Source of the DNA: Cenococcum geophilum 1.58
Lineage: Eukaryota; Ascomycota; Dothideomycetes; Gloniales; Gloniaceae
DNA length: 64,000 nucleotides
NCBI GenBank assembly: GCA_001692895.1
Contig: KV748188.1
Location: forward strand, 186,001 to 250,000
Direction of reading: 5' to 3'
Shown: positions 43,500 to 53,711 of the stretch, piece after piece
Layout: each line of letters begins with the position of its first letter
How positions within the stretch are numbered: the first letter of the stretch is position 1
Position numbers and translations under genes: made by a program
Notes under the pieces: generated by a model
What the model was told of the DNA's origin: nothing
Seen by the model: the letters and a program-made list of their open reading frames with translations, nothing else
The model's database searches: none

Positions 43500-44560
43500 A
43501 ATTAAACCTTACCAGCTATAATACTGCGAAGGCAATATCCAGACGCGTCGTAGTGGCTGCATAGAGTACTAAACCCAATTTTCTCTGATATAGCATTATA
43601 GAGACTGGTAGGGATATAGGACGGACTAATAGGTCTATATCGGGGGACGGATACGTCGGACGGATCATACGGTGATCGGTAGGGAGGAGTTCCAATTCTG
43701 CCATTAGAGTATCTAGAAGACGCCCTCTAAGATCTATCTCATACTGGTTAGCTATCTTCTCAATATAGGCTTCCTGGGATAGCCATAGGAGCCTCTGGCT
43801 ACAATCACGTAGTATATGGATTCCTAGGAACCATTTTAGCTCGCCAAGGGTACTCATCTGGTATTTCTTACTTAGCTCCTTAATTGCTTCTTAAGCTTTC
43901 TTCTCATCTATCTTTCGGTAGCAGAAGACAATATCGTCGACGTAGAAGAAGACGACTATTCTACCTTTTAGCATAACGCACGGCTCCTGAGGTACCTCTT
44001 TAAAACCCAATTCTGTCAGCGAGCTCGTGAGATTCTTCTGCCATAATAGTGGTGATCGTTGTAGTCCGTAAAGAGCTTTTCTTAAGCGCAGTACTTTATC
44101 TGTCTTTCCTTTATTAAATCCTAGCGGTAGCTTTATGTAGACGACCTTGTTAAGATCGCAATGGACAAACGCATTAACTGCATCTATCTATGTCGTCTCC
44201 AGGTCGAATTTTGTGGTGATCGCTATAAGGGTTCGGAAGGTTATACTAGCCAATGTAGTAGCTCTCGTAGGTAGGTCTCCTAGGGCCTGTTGATTTCCGC
44301 ATACTACTAAGCGTGCCTTACATTTCTAGAGGAATCCGTGCTTATCCGTCTTATAAACAAACACCCACATTAAGCTAAGGACCTGCTGTCCCTTTACGTG
44401 CTTCTTTTCTGTTTCTTAAAACGACCTCATTTAATAATGAGATTGGAGATAGGCTTATTGAGCCTCTTGGAACTAATCTCGAAGAGGGTGCGTATTAAGG
44501 TCCCGAATTAACTAAGGTAGCGGAGGTAGGTTCTTCCTATGTACTCTAACATCACGTATT
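43500..44560 (-). pseudogene. copia reverse transcriptase domain, catalytic YVDD preserved
   Basis: Copies element RNA to DNA in cytoplasmic particles. Minus strand from about 44210 downwards: FDLETT.IDAVNAFVHCDLN, KVVYIKLPLGF, KVLRLRKALYGLQRSPLLW, PCVMLKGRIVVFFYVDDIVF near 43920-43985 with the catalytic YVDD unchanged, then MSTLGELKWFLGIHILRD at 43857 and LWLSQEAYIEKIANQYEIDL. Two TAG codons (for CAA/CAG) lie in the 700 bases from 44210 to 43516. Upstream to 44560 the text is more broken. Confidence 0.9.
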
Positions 44561-44570
44561 CTGCCTAATT

Positions 44571-44867
44571 TTAGCTTACTATCGTTAAGTCGACCGTCAA
44601 GGTTAAACTTCCTTCCTGCCAAGAAGGCGCCGTAATAGGCTGACGTAATCCTTTTAGTAATAAAGTCTTTAAACCTATTATCGCAGGCTTCCTCAAATAA
44701 GTCTTTGACTGAGTCGTTAAATACCCCCTAAGTGTTAAACCCGTCTCCTTTTTATTGGACAGTGTCCTGATCTGGTATATCTGACCGTATAGGGTACTTG
44801 ACGTAAAAGGCACATAGAGATTCTTCGTCTTCTTCTGTTGGAGGTGGTATACGATACGTATCTTCAA
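44571..44867 (-). pseudogene. copia polyprotein, integrase-RT linker fragment
   Basis: A 98-codon stop-free frame (starting KIRIVYHLQQKKTKNLYVPF) lies between integrase and RT in the same orientation. The position fits the variable linker of copia polyproteins; no motif by itself. Confidence 0.5.
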
Positions 44868-44999
44868 GAGCTCTTATAAGGTTAAGATCTGCTAACTTAT
44901 TAAAGGCTTAAACTGGCTTATTAACGTCGTCGTCTTTCTCTTAAATTGACGGTTTAAATACTTCTTTATCATCTTCCAGAAGAACCTCATTCTTAGTTA

Positions 45000-45960
45000 G
45001 GCTATTAGGAAGTTAAATCTTCTTAATTAGCGTTTCTAATTCGGCGTGTAGATCCTTTAAGATGTCCTTTTGCTTGCCGTTAAAGAACGTCTTTTCGTCA
45101 AAGATAACGTCCCTAGTAGAAATAATAATCCCTTTATAGGGGATCCAGATCCTATAGATATTGGTGGAGTTATAGCTAACGAGGTAGCCGATATAGGCTT
45201 ACAGATCTAGCTTGCTTAGCCTTTTCTTCTTTAGCTAGGCGTCCGACGTCATTGCGTACGCTCTACAGCCGTAGGCTTTTAGGTGCGCTAGTTGCGGCTT
45301 TCTTAATCTCCCATTAGCTAGGAAGGTATAGAACCTCTCATATAGCGATTTCCAACCGTTGCTTTCCTGTAGCGTTCGATCTCAAAGGTAGACTGTATAG
45401 TCAACTATCTCGTTCTATAAGTCGTGTGGTAAATTAGCAGCAATTCTTATTACTCGTGCTCTTTTAATAATCACACCCCCTAAGCGTTTAGCGGTACTGT
45501 TCTGTGCTTGGGTATATAGCGCTAAAGGCTCAAATGTAATCCCTTGGGTCCGTAGCTATTTAAGGGTTCTCCTTTTCCCTAGCTCGTTATCTAATCTAAT
45601 AGTATTAACTTTAAGGTTATACCTTAGACGAATCCATTAAATGAAGTCTTTAAGTACTTATAGTGTCTCCTTCTCCTTACCATACGTTGTCATAAAATAC
45701 GGGAAGGATCTTCTTAAGAAGGTGTTGTGGATAAGCATAACTCATACGAATCTAGCATGCGCTTCCTTAAGGTCTGTCCAGTCAATATGGAGGTTAAAAT
45801 AGGGTTTATTAATATTCCATTTTAAGAACCTTCTTAAGACCTAACGCTTAATTTTGGCTAGACTGTAATATTAACATTCCGTTATCTTTAGGCCTTAAAG
45901 CTTAACTCCTAGGGCGTTAAGACCTAAATAGTAAAGGCTTATAGGTCCTAGATGACCTAG
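45000..45960 (-). pseudogene. copia integrase region
   Basis: Inserts the DNA copy. Minus strand: LHIDWTDLKEAHARFVRVML, FPYFMTTYGKEKETL, RYNLKVNTIRLDNELG, LRTQGITFEPLALYTQAQNS, AKRLGGVIIKRARVIRIAAN and LPHDL.NEIVDYTVYLRS. The blocks around TIRLDNELG and YTQAQN(G)T correspond to the second Asp and the Glu-bearing segment of copia integrases (Q.NG.AER..). The HHCC part upstream is degraded (EC.YYSLAK). Frame shifts and TAG/TAA throughout. Confidence 0.75.
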
Positions 45961-46557
45961 ACGCAGATACTATAAACGTATATTACCTTTCAAATCTAGA
46001 TAAACGTCTCTTAACGATATCCGCTTCCTTTAATAGCGCGTTAAACGGCTAATATTAAATACAGATTTTGAGCTTCCTAATTAGACGTATTTAATAGTCT
46101 GTTATCCATAACGTTCTTCCATTTAATATAGGATTGTGTTATCCTTTTAAACAAGAAGATTATTGTCTTCTTTATTGTCCTAGTAGTATCCTCATTTTCA
46201 AAGTAGACGGAATAATACTAGATTTGTATTAAAGTCCGTATAAAAGGCAACGTCCTTAAGACGTAGGATTCCTTTACTCTTGTCTAGTTTTGTAACTTAG
46301 ACAGTAATATTACTATAGCCTAGTATAGGCACTTGTAAGCTACCGGCGATAACATATTCATATCTTAAAGCTTTCTTAAAATTGTAAAAACGAGAAAGGT
46401 TATTAAAGATGTAGAGAGTGGTTCCTAAGTTAAGAATAGTCGATAGCTTTAATAGATAGAGTTAACCGGTGTAATACAATTCTAGGAATATTGTATTAGC
46501 TTCTCCCTTAATCTTAACTTCCTAGCTCTTGTCCTATTATTATTAAGCCTTATCTTC

Positions 46558-46770
46558 TTATTCTTTAAGTCTAATCTTTATAACTTGGTTAGCGAGGTCC
46601 TTATTCTTTTCTACCTTCTTTAGTGCCTTTTTAATACGAGCATCTCCTATCGTGACTCCTACAGGTCTCTTATCTTTAAATAAACACCAATAGTCCTTAA
46701 GGGAGTATCCTTGTATTCCGCACGCTAAGCACTTAGGCGTTAGCTTCTTGTAGGACATCTCCTTATCCAC
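46558..46770 (-). pseudogene. copia gag zinc-knuckle region
   Basis: Binds element RNA in virus-like particles. The frame reads KCLACGIQGYSLKDYWCLF: a CCHC knuckle CxxCGxxGHxxxDC in which His is Tyr (CAC to TAC) and the last Cys is Tyr (TGC to TAC), one RIP event on each strand. The rest of gag (46800-47600) is too broken to read well. Confidence 0.8.
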
Positions 46771-47639
46771 TAGTGTCCCGGCTCTCTTTAAGCGTCTATT
46801 GCGTGCTAAGGCTCTTCTTTATAAACCTTTAGTAGTATCAGAGTAATCCTTAATGGCTTGCTCTGCGAAGTCTGTATTAAAGATACTCCCCCTTATAGTA
46901 GCATTAGCTTTCTTTAAGGGTCTTATAAGTCCTTCTTACAGCTCCTTTGCTACTCTACGGTATTTAGAAGATCTCAACTTCTAAGGGTCATTCGACTCGG
47001 TAGTGTACTTTACATAGTAGGCGTCGCTAAAAGGTCAAATAATGTCTGCTAAATCTTAAAGCCAGATTCCTTCTGACATTTAAGGGATCTTGTACTTCTC
47101 TCCTAGTACCATTATATGTTCCTATTAATTTAGCCATAGGTTTAATTTTAACAACTGTTTAAACCCCTTAAGGGCTTCCGTATACTAGTATTGTACCTTC
47201 TTCCTAACAAACGACGAGGTAGGTTCGGTGTTCTCCTTTAGTTAAAATAGCCATTCTTTAACTGTTAAGGAAGGGTTAAGCAGTAGCTTCTTCTAAATTA
47301 ATACTGTAGACGTAATCTAGGTTCGTATCTGTTGCAGATACTCTTCCTATTTTAGGAAGTACTTTATATCTTAGTTATAGTATCGTCTGCTATTCTTATA
47401 CGCCCTCTATTAATTCGTTAAGAGCTGTGTATATAAGGTTACATTCTTATTAAAATCTGTGACCTTTAGAAGAGGTGGTTTTTCAAATAGACCTTTTTAA
47501 GGTGCTTCTGTGGCTGGGTTAACGTAGGCCCAAATTTGCTAATCTACAAGGGCTCGGAGCTGCCATAGCCATTATTCCCAGTCTTTTAGCTTATTAAGGA
47601 TAATTATAGTCAACGAACTTAACAGTAGAGTTATTTAAC

Positions 47640-48000
47640 TAATAGGCAAAGGAGGAATTAAGATAGTATTTTGTCGTTAGGATCGTCCTTATTATTAGGA
47701 TCGTCCTAGTTGTTAGGATCGTCCTTTAACAATTAAGATAGAATCTCGTGGAATCTCGTGGAATCTCGTGGAATCTTATCCTGTGATAATTAAGGTAGAA
47801 TTTCTATTAGAGTCTGCGTCTTGACGATGAGGTGTTAGAGTCTAACGATAAGGTAGAATTTCGTTATTAGGATCGTCCTGTTGTTAGGATCATCCTTTAA
47901 CAATAAGGATGCTCGTGTTAGGATCATTCTTTGACCAATATTCGTGTTAGGGTCGTCCTATGACCGATATTCATGTTAGGATCATCCTGTAAGGATAAGG
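47640..48000 (-). repeat. copia leader with short tandem repeats
   Basis: Seven or more copies of TTAGGATCGTCCT (47676-47725, 47870-47900, 47915-47985), often followed by TTTAAC or GTT, plus TCGTGGAATC three times at 47746-47780. The core AGGATCGTCCT is close to a palindrome. Located between the 5' LTR and gag. Confidence 0.8.
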
Positions 48001-48049
48001 TAGAATTTCTTTAAATGATTAAGTAATAGCTGAATAGTTTTTTAAGTCG

Positions 48050-48067
48050 GCGGACCGGGCTTATAAC
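48050..48067 (-). other. Probable copia primer-binding site (half-tRNA-Met type)
   Basis: Directly inside the 5' LTR the plus strand reads CCGGGCTTATAAC. Restoring one CA (CTCATAAC) gives the anticodon-loop end of a Met tRNA half molecule, the primer type of several copia elements. Inferred from position and this match only. Confidence 0.5.
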
Positions 48068-48240
48068 TGTTACGTAACTCGTATTAAGCTGTTTATTGAT
48101 GAAATGGGTTAATTAATTAATAATCTTGTAGATATCTTAATTAACCTTGGACCTAGGGCCCTTGGGCTTAGATAAAGAGGTTTACAATACACGTGACTCG
48201 TGCACGGTCTACGCCTTTAGAGAATATAGATTATCTAACA
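48068..48240 (-). repeat. copia 5' LTR
   Basis: 173 bp, plus-strand TGTTACGTAACTCG to ATTATCTAACA; partner of 42424-42596. The short plus-strand ORF at 48147-48365 crosses its end and is not a gene. Confidence 0.95.
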
Positions 48241-48559
48241 TAACCTCCGCAGCCTATTATCTTCACTTACTTAAGCTAGCCTATAACAACCTCTGCCCTA
48301 TAAACATAATAATTAATAAAGCCGATAACGATACGCCTACTATCTTATTATTACTAGTACGCTAGGATAGATCGATAAAGACCTTATTAAGGCGCATATA
48401 ACATTTAGTAAGCTAGGCCTATAGCTATTAGGCCTTTAGAAAACTCATATACTAACTTCTTAACACTCCTTTCCTCCTTAGCCTTAGTTTAAATTAGGTA
48501 TAAAAAATCTACATTAAGCCTTAATCTAATAAGGAGCTCTAAATAGACCCCGCTCTAAT

Positions 48560-49090
48560 AAGATCACTATAGTATAGAGCTAGAGGACCGGAGCCTGCTA
48601 GAAAGTAGTTGTAAAGATCCTAAAGAAGCTTTAGCTAAATAACGTTACGCTATATTATAACGTAAGCCTTAAAAAGAGCCAAGATAATAACAAGACCGCC
48701 TCTATCAGGAAGATCCAATACTAGTAAGTTTATAAGGAAGATTGACGCAACACTCTACCTTAGAAAAGGCTATAGGATTATACTAATAGCTAATCAGCTC
48801 TAAAGCTGCTATCCTTATATAGCTATAGACCGGTAAGTCATTTCTAAAGGAATATCTCTATAATATTAATGCAGTAGAGACGGCGTTATACAACTATAGG
48901 CTTATAGAATCTACACAGCACTTCCTCTTCTCCTATAGGAGGTGGGCGCAACAGACTATATACTAAGAGGCTACTTAAGCAGACAAGAAGGAGGCAGGAA
49001 TATTAACAGCCTAATTAAACGCTAAAAGCCAGACATTAGCGCAGTTAGAGCTACAATTAAGTGTTAACCGTTAAGGTCACTATTAGGTAC
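48560..49090 (+). pseudogene. LINE (Tad/I-like) 3' end: post-RNase H segment
   Basis: Non-LTR retrotransposon ORF2 C-termini carry a short Cys/His segment after RNase H. Here: LEKAIGLY.QLISSKAAILI, L.TGKSFLKEYLYNINAVET, ALYNYRLIEST.HFLFSYRR and WAQQTIYQEA, matching the pattern LRTGK...L......C.CG..E...HFL..C..W with Cys changed to Tyr. Stops are TAG/TAA. The upstream RT and RNase H parts are not recognised, so it is a 5'-truncated or highly decayed copy. It ends before the MITE at 49172. Confidence 0.6.
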
Positions 49091-49171
49091 CACCTTATAA
49101 CTTACCACCCGTTTCTTTTATCTTACCTACTATCAACCAAATATCTATACACCGATTATAAAAATTAAATA

Positions 49172-49517
49172 AGAACTCTATCTATTAAAATATGGTTCTA
49201 AGACCTCTATATATATATATAGGAAAGGTATAAGAAAGGAAAGACAAGGGGGGTAAGGGGAGTTAATAAAACTTAGGGTAGGTGACCAAGTCGATAACCG
49301 AGTCGATAACCAAGTCAATGAGTAAGTAGCTAAGTCGGGGTAAGATAACCTAATTCAGGTCGACACCTACCCTTTAACCCGGTCATCGACTCGGTCATTA
49401 ACACGGTTACTAACTTAGTCATTAATACGGTCACCAACTCGGTCACTAACTTAAATTACTACCCTTTCCTTATATATATAGAGAGCTTCTAGAGCTAGAT
49501 TTAATTAATAGAGTTCT
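49172..49517. mobile_element. MITE (family M), 346 bp, imperfect ~58-bp TIRs, TA target
   Basis: Left end AGAACTCTATCTATTAAA and right end (reverse) AGAACTCTATTAATTAAA, both continuing GGTTCTAAGACCTC / AGCTCTAGAAGCTC and TATATATATAAGGAAAGG. TA dinucleotides flank both ends (49170-49171, 49518-49519), which suggests Tc1/mariner-type mobilisation, though with a 2-bp site this is weak. The core has short repeats AAGTCGATAACC (left) and their inverse GGTCATCGACTCGG (right). Relatives at 7085, 14272 and 36700. Confidence 0.65.
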
Positions 49518-49594
49518 TATAAAATACCTATCTATCTAATAGGAAGCGACAATTATATAGAAGAGTATTAGAGGTTCCACCTAATAAAAAGCAA

Positions 49595-49745
49595 TATTAA
49601 CATTAAGTAATAGATATATAGTTCTTATAGTTGGCTTCTAAACTAGAGCAAGCATAGTGGCAGTAGGAAGAATTTAGTTAGCGCTCCGTAACGGCTCTTA
49701 CCCTAAATAGTGCATAGCTATAATAGAATATATATATATAGAAAC
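49595..49745. repeat. Repeat C, third copy
   Basis: TTCTTATAGTTGGCTTCTAA, CCGTAACGGCTC and GCATAGCTATAATAGAAT followed by an AT run match 30790-30930 and 30970-31089. Confidence 0.55.
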
Positions 49746-50185
49746 CCCTACTAGCGTTATATAACCCCTATATTTAGGATTACTATCTCGTTTATTATCT
49801 AATGACCTTTAGTACAAAAGTAAAGGAGGGTCGACTTATTAATGGGACGCGAACGCGCACGAACGCCTGCACGAACGCCTACGTAAGCGCCTATACTTCG
49901 ACTATACGGTCGAAGTTCCTTAAAACCTCTTTAACCACCTATATAGAAGATAAGCAATATATAGAGTTTTAGCTCTATAACCTCAATTTAATATAAAGCT
50001 TTACTTAAAGCCTAATATAGAGCTCTAAAGCTCTACTAATATACAGCACTAATATACTAGGAAGACTATTTCTTAGACAAAGACTAGTAAATTAGTAAGT
50101 ACGCCTTAAGTTCTACCCTTACTATCTAAGTCGCTTACTAAGATAAACTTCCGCTAACTAACTACATATCTAATTAGCTAGCTGT
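49746..50185. other. Gap without identified gene
   Basis: Contains a CG-richer tandem motif (CGAACGCCT / CGAACGCGC, 49850-49890) and a GAGCTC-bearing piece at 50010. No coding motif. Confidence 0.35.
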
Positions 50186-50189
50186 TAGC

Positions 50190-51669
50190 AACGCTGGCTA
50201 TTAGCCATACTGGTTATAAAGGATAATTCCTATAAATTAACTTCACTAATCAAATATATGCCGCAATTCTCCATTACGGTTACTCCCAGTAAAAGGGCAA
50301 TTCAATCCTATACACATACTTAACTCTACGAAATTAGCCTAAACGAATAATACCAATTATGGAAAAGAAATATTAACTATAACAATCTCTACATTTTAAA
50401 TCAGAGCAATAACTAGGATAACAGCGACTAGTAAAGTCATCACAACTGTATAGAAAAATGCGCCCATATAAAGCCCTAAAACATCCCCTCTTTCTTAAAT
50501 AATACTAAATGGTAGGCTCTGCGTCTTTGCCAAAATATTGTATAGAATCACAGTAGGTATAAGGAAGACAATAGAAATTATAATGCCTAATAATACTCTT
50601 AAGGAGCTCTTTAAAGGCGACCCTAGGTTTTAGAAGTAGTTTATTAGGCTACATAATCTATCCTAAATAGTGGTGATAAATATAATACCTATAATAAAGG
50701 AAAGCACCAAACCAATAATAAAAAAGTCGTTAAAGAATGAACCCTTTAAGATGTTTAGGGTTTAGTCTAATAACCAGATCTTCTACTCCTTTACCTCTAT
50801 AGACTATAACAATAAAACTAAAAACAGATTAGATAGCTTTAGTAGAAGGTCCTTATAAATCAGCCTGTTATTAAACCCAGTATAGTACCTACCTATACCT
50901 AAACTATAATTTGAAGGGATGGCGTCACCTAAGGTGGTCGAGATTGCGGTACTAACGGCCCCTGCAGCACTCTAGATAACGCTAGCGACTAGAGAAATTA
51001 CAACGTTTATATCATTTATAAGGGATTTCAATTATTAAGGTAATGAAGTAAGGCTATCGCTGTCTGGGATTGATACTTAGCGTCAAGTAAACGAGATTTT
51101 ATTAAACTAGGGGTAATTTAAGTATTAAGAACAAGCAGACGGATAAAGACACTTACTTTAAATATAAGGATACCCTTCTCTAAGTTTTCCAGCTTCTAGA
51201 GCGTCTAGGTATATAACACTATATAAGTAATAAATGCAAGGAGGTAGGTAAACGACGCAATTATAGAAATTAGAAAAGTTTTTAATAGTATAATAGACGT
51301 GGTTAAGTAAATAAGGGCTTATTTACCTATAAATACTTAAGACCTCTTTACGTATTCTACTACATTCTACCCTCCGTTTACTAATATTATTAATAGTAGG
51401 TATAACATATATAAGTCAGATTAGAAAGTAAGGGCTAGAGTTAATACCTTAAGGCTATTCTCCTCTTAAAGCCATTACGTCTACAATTTTGTAGAACCTT
51501 TTAGATTATAAGAGTCGGAGAGGATATCCTCTATATTCAAGCTGCATAATCGGCTACACCCCTTAGCGTTTACGGACTTATCATCTTCTCTAAAATATTT
51601 ACCACCATGGCTGCGATTAATATCACTATCGCTTAAGCCATCCTCATCTTCGGCTAGGCGTTCACCCAT
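50190..51669 (-). pseudogene. Multi-pass membrane protein relic, family not recognised
   Basis: On the minus strand an acidic N-terminal region starts with ATG at 51669 in a 62-codon clean frame (MGERLAEDEDGLSDSDINRS, then KYFREDDKSVNAKG). Downstream, with stops and frame changes, hydrophobic runs appear: LYMLYLLLIILVNGG, LIYLTTSIILLKTFLISIIA, SFTYLLAFITYIVLYT and ILIFKVSVFIRLLVLNT, followed by SLIKSRLLDAKYQSQTAIAL. Further hydrophobic text continues to about 50200. The layout (acidic cytosolic N-terminus, many membrane segments) is like a fungal transporter or channel-like protein, but no signature is visible, so no function is assigned. Confidence 0.45.
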
Positions 51670-51879
51670 TTATCAACGGAAATCCTAGCAGCTTTACTAC
51701 GTAGTACATACGTACCACCCTTAGAATTGCCGAAAAATATTACCGTATTCTTTAGGTCAACTCAGTTCCTATTAATCTACTCTTTTTATATCTACAACGA
51801 CCTAATATTTCCCTCTAACTAAGGTAGAAGTTATAATCTTATTTAAATATAAGAAATATAAACATTACTAGAAACTTTA

Positions 51880-53160
51880 TGCCCCTTAATCTACATCTAT
51901 AGGGGTGATCACGGTCAGTAACAATGGGTAAAAACTTTAACAATCCTCCGCTACTAAAAAGAGACAAAAAGAAAGGCCAAAAGTAACGGGAGAAGTATAG
52001 CTAAAAACAAAGCCAGCAGAAAACCTATACAATATTTCAGTTAGTATTTCCACAGTTCTTATAAAAAACCACTTCTTAGACGTTAAATAATATATATTTA
52101 TAATACCTACAGAATCCTAATAATAAAAAATGTCTTAAAAGCAAGATCGAACGTATAATAAAATATATACCTATGTACTTTCTTACGGATTAAGAAATAC
52201 CCTATAGTAAATTTATAAAGATCTAATTTAAATCTAGAATAATACTAATGAAAATCAAAGGCTATCTCTAGGAGCGCTAGATAGTTAAGTTAATTTAACC
52301 TTTTATATATAACTCTGCTAATAATATTAAGTGCCATTTTATTAGGTTTGACTTAGTTAGCTATTAACCTTAAAAGTTCCTAATTTAACTAGTCTGGTAA
52401 AAGGCTTCCTATAATCTAGGTACCAACTAGGGCTAAAAGCTTTTAACCCTTTATAACTACTAGTTTTACAAAGACTGGTATAGGTACCTTAAGGACTTTA
52501 TTAATAAATAAGTAGGTACTATTTTCGCCTAATACGTCTTAGATAGCTAGTAGATATTTAAGCAATAAGTAGGCATTGTCTTTACTTAACAATTTAGCGT
52601 TAATATTCTTAAGAGCTAAGTAAGTATTATCTTTGCTCTAGAATTCCAGTTTAATTTAAGGCACTTTCTTTAGCACGCCTAGTAAAACCTCGTTATTATC
52701 TTTAAACTTAGTAGGGTTTTCTTCATCTAAAGAGCACCAAAACTCTCCATTATTAGTGTCCATTATTAGGTCGTGCTTATACAGAAGTTTGGCTAGCTCT
52801 GCCATTTGGGATCTTAATCAGTTTAAAGGGCCGAAGGGCAGTGCGTTTTTAATTGCTTAGCAGATAAGTAGCTATAATTAATAGTACTACGGTGGGATTT
52901 AGATTATTTGAGGTAAAACTGCTTTAAATAAGATAATACTAGAGCTGCTCACGGCTCCCTTTTTATATTCCCTAAAAATGGCTACCTTCTAATTACCTAG
53001 TCGTTGCCTAGAGGGGGAACACAACAGTATACGGCACCGTCACAGGGATTTCATCCTTATTCTTTAGATTGGGATAATGTTAGGCCAATAAAGACGGCGG
53101 ATTTTCCTACCTATTATATTAGCAGACAAACTAAAACAACTAATAGGAGGAATGTACTAT
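51880..53160. repeat. Duplicated segment A, copy 2
   Basis: Direct repeat of 17740-18958 plus 19520-19630, about 34 kb away. Shared words include CTTTAACAATCCTCCGCTAC, GATTAAGAAATACCC, TAAAGGCTTCCTATAAT and GGGATTTCATCCTTATT. It lacks the 561-base insertion and is less degraded. Confidence 0.8.
51895..52990 (-). pseudogene. Unrecognised coding relic in duplicated segment A, copy 2
   Basis: Minus frame, reading stops as Gln: LKVPIPVFVKLVVIKG.KLL, ALVGT.IIGSLLPDQLN.EL, LRLIAN.VKPNKMALNIISR, LALLEIAFDFH.YYSRFKLD, LYKFTMGYFLIRKEVHRYIF and DLAFKTFFIIRILQVL, then a hydrophobic segment YCIGFLLALFLAILLPLLLA at 51950-52010 and FVSFQQRRIVKVFTHCY. Clearly former coding sequence of more than 250 residues with a late membrane segment; family unknown. 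A second clean frame on the plus strand at 53004-53216 (HPYSLDWDNVRPIKTADFPT) lies beyond its upstream end. Confidence 0.5.
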
Positions 53161-53711
53161 TAAATACGAATTATAGAGACTCTAAAGCTACATTTAAAAT
53201 CAAGTTGCTTATTTAATTCCTACATTGCAAAGCTTACAGTCTATATTTATTATGCACTTCTTGTATTATTAATAGGCAGACTAATAGTTATAAAGCATTT
53301 CCAATTAAGGCCCTAGAGCCTCTTGTAATAAGATAGAGTTATTATTATTTTCTTCTTTAGATCTTCTAATTAATAGATTATCGACAAAGATAAATATAAG
53401 GTTAATAGGGGATTGTAACCCAATTTAGTATACATATAAGGAGACTAAAATCTATAAATATTGCTAAGGCCTTTTACTAAAATATAATGAAGATTCTTAT
53501 AGTGAAGATTCTTATAGTGTAAATAGGAAACCTATATATAATGGAGACCCTCAGTATACAGGTGATTTCGCGCTTTTTTTTTTTAAAATTTTTTTTTCTA
53601 GAATTACAATGTATGCACCAGGTTTAGGCCCGGTTGGTATTAAAGAGGAGTATTAGTGAAACTTAAAACTAAAAATTAATAGAACGGCAATTTTCCAGTA
53701 TAGTAGATTCT
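53161..53711. other. Gap with homopolymer tracts
   Basis: Bases 53573-53600 are long runs of T and A (11 T, then 4 A, then 9 T). GAAGATTCTTATAGT is doubled at 53490-53520. No gene recognised. Confidence 0.4.

Larger units (their letters stand above)
42419..48245 (-). mobile_element. Ty1/copia LTR retrotransposon, structurally complete, RIP-mutated, TSD taacc
   Basis: 5817-bp element (42424-48240) between perfect 5-bp duplications TAACC at 42419-42423 and 48241-48245. Two 173-bp LTRs align without gaps. Order on the minus strand: 5' LTR, primer-binding site, repeat-bearing leader, gag with zinc knuckle, integrase, reverse transcriptase, RNase H, purine tract, 3' LTR. Integrase before RT defines the copia type. 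All domains have RIP-type lesions, so the copy is non-autonomous, but the RT region is unusually readable. It entered plus-strand sequence that rejoins as GGCTCTTAACCTCCGC. Confidence 0.95.

Noticed and set aside
47640-48000. Telomere-like or coding minisatellite
   Set aside because: The units lie between copia LTR and gag and are not telomeric; they belong to the element's leader.
48147-48365. 72-codon ORF across the copia LTR border
   Set aside because: Crosses an LTR end and TSD, so it cannot be an original gene.
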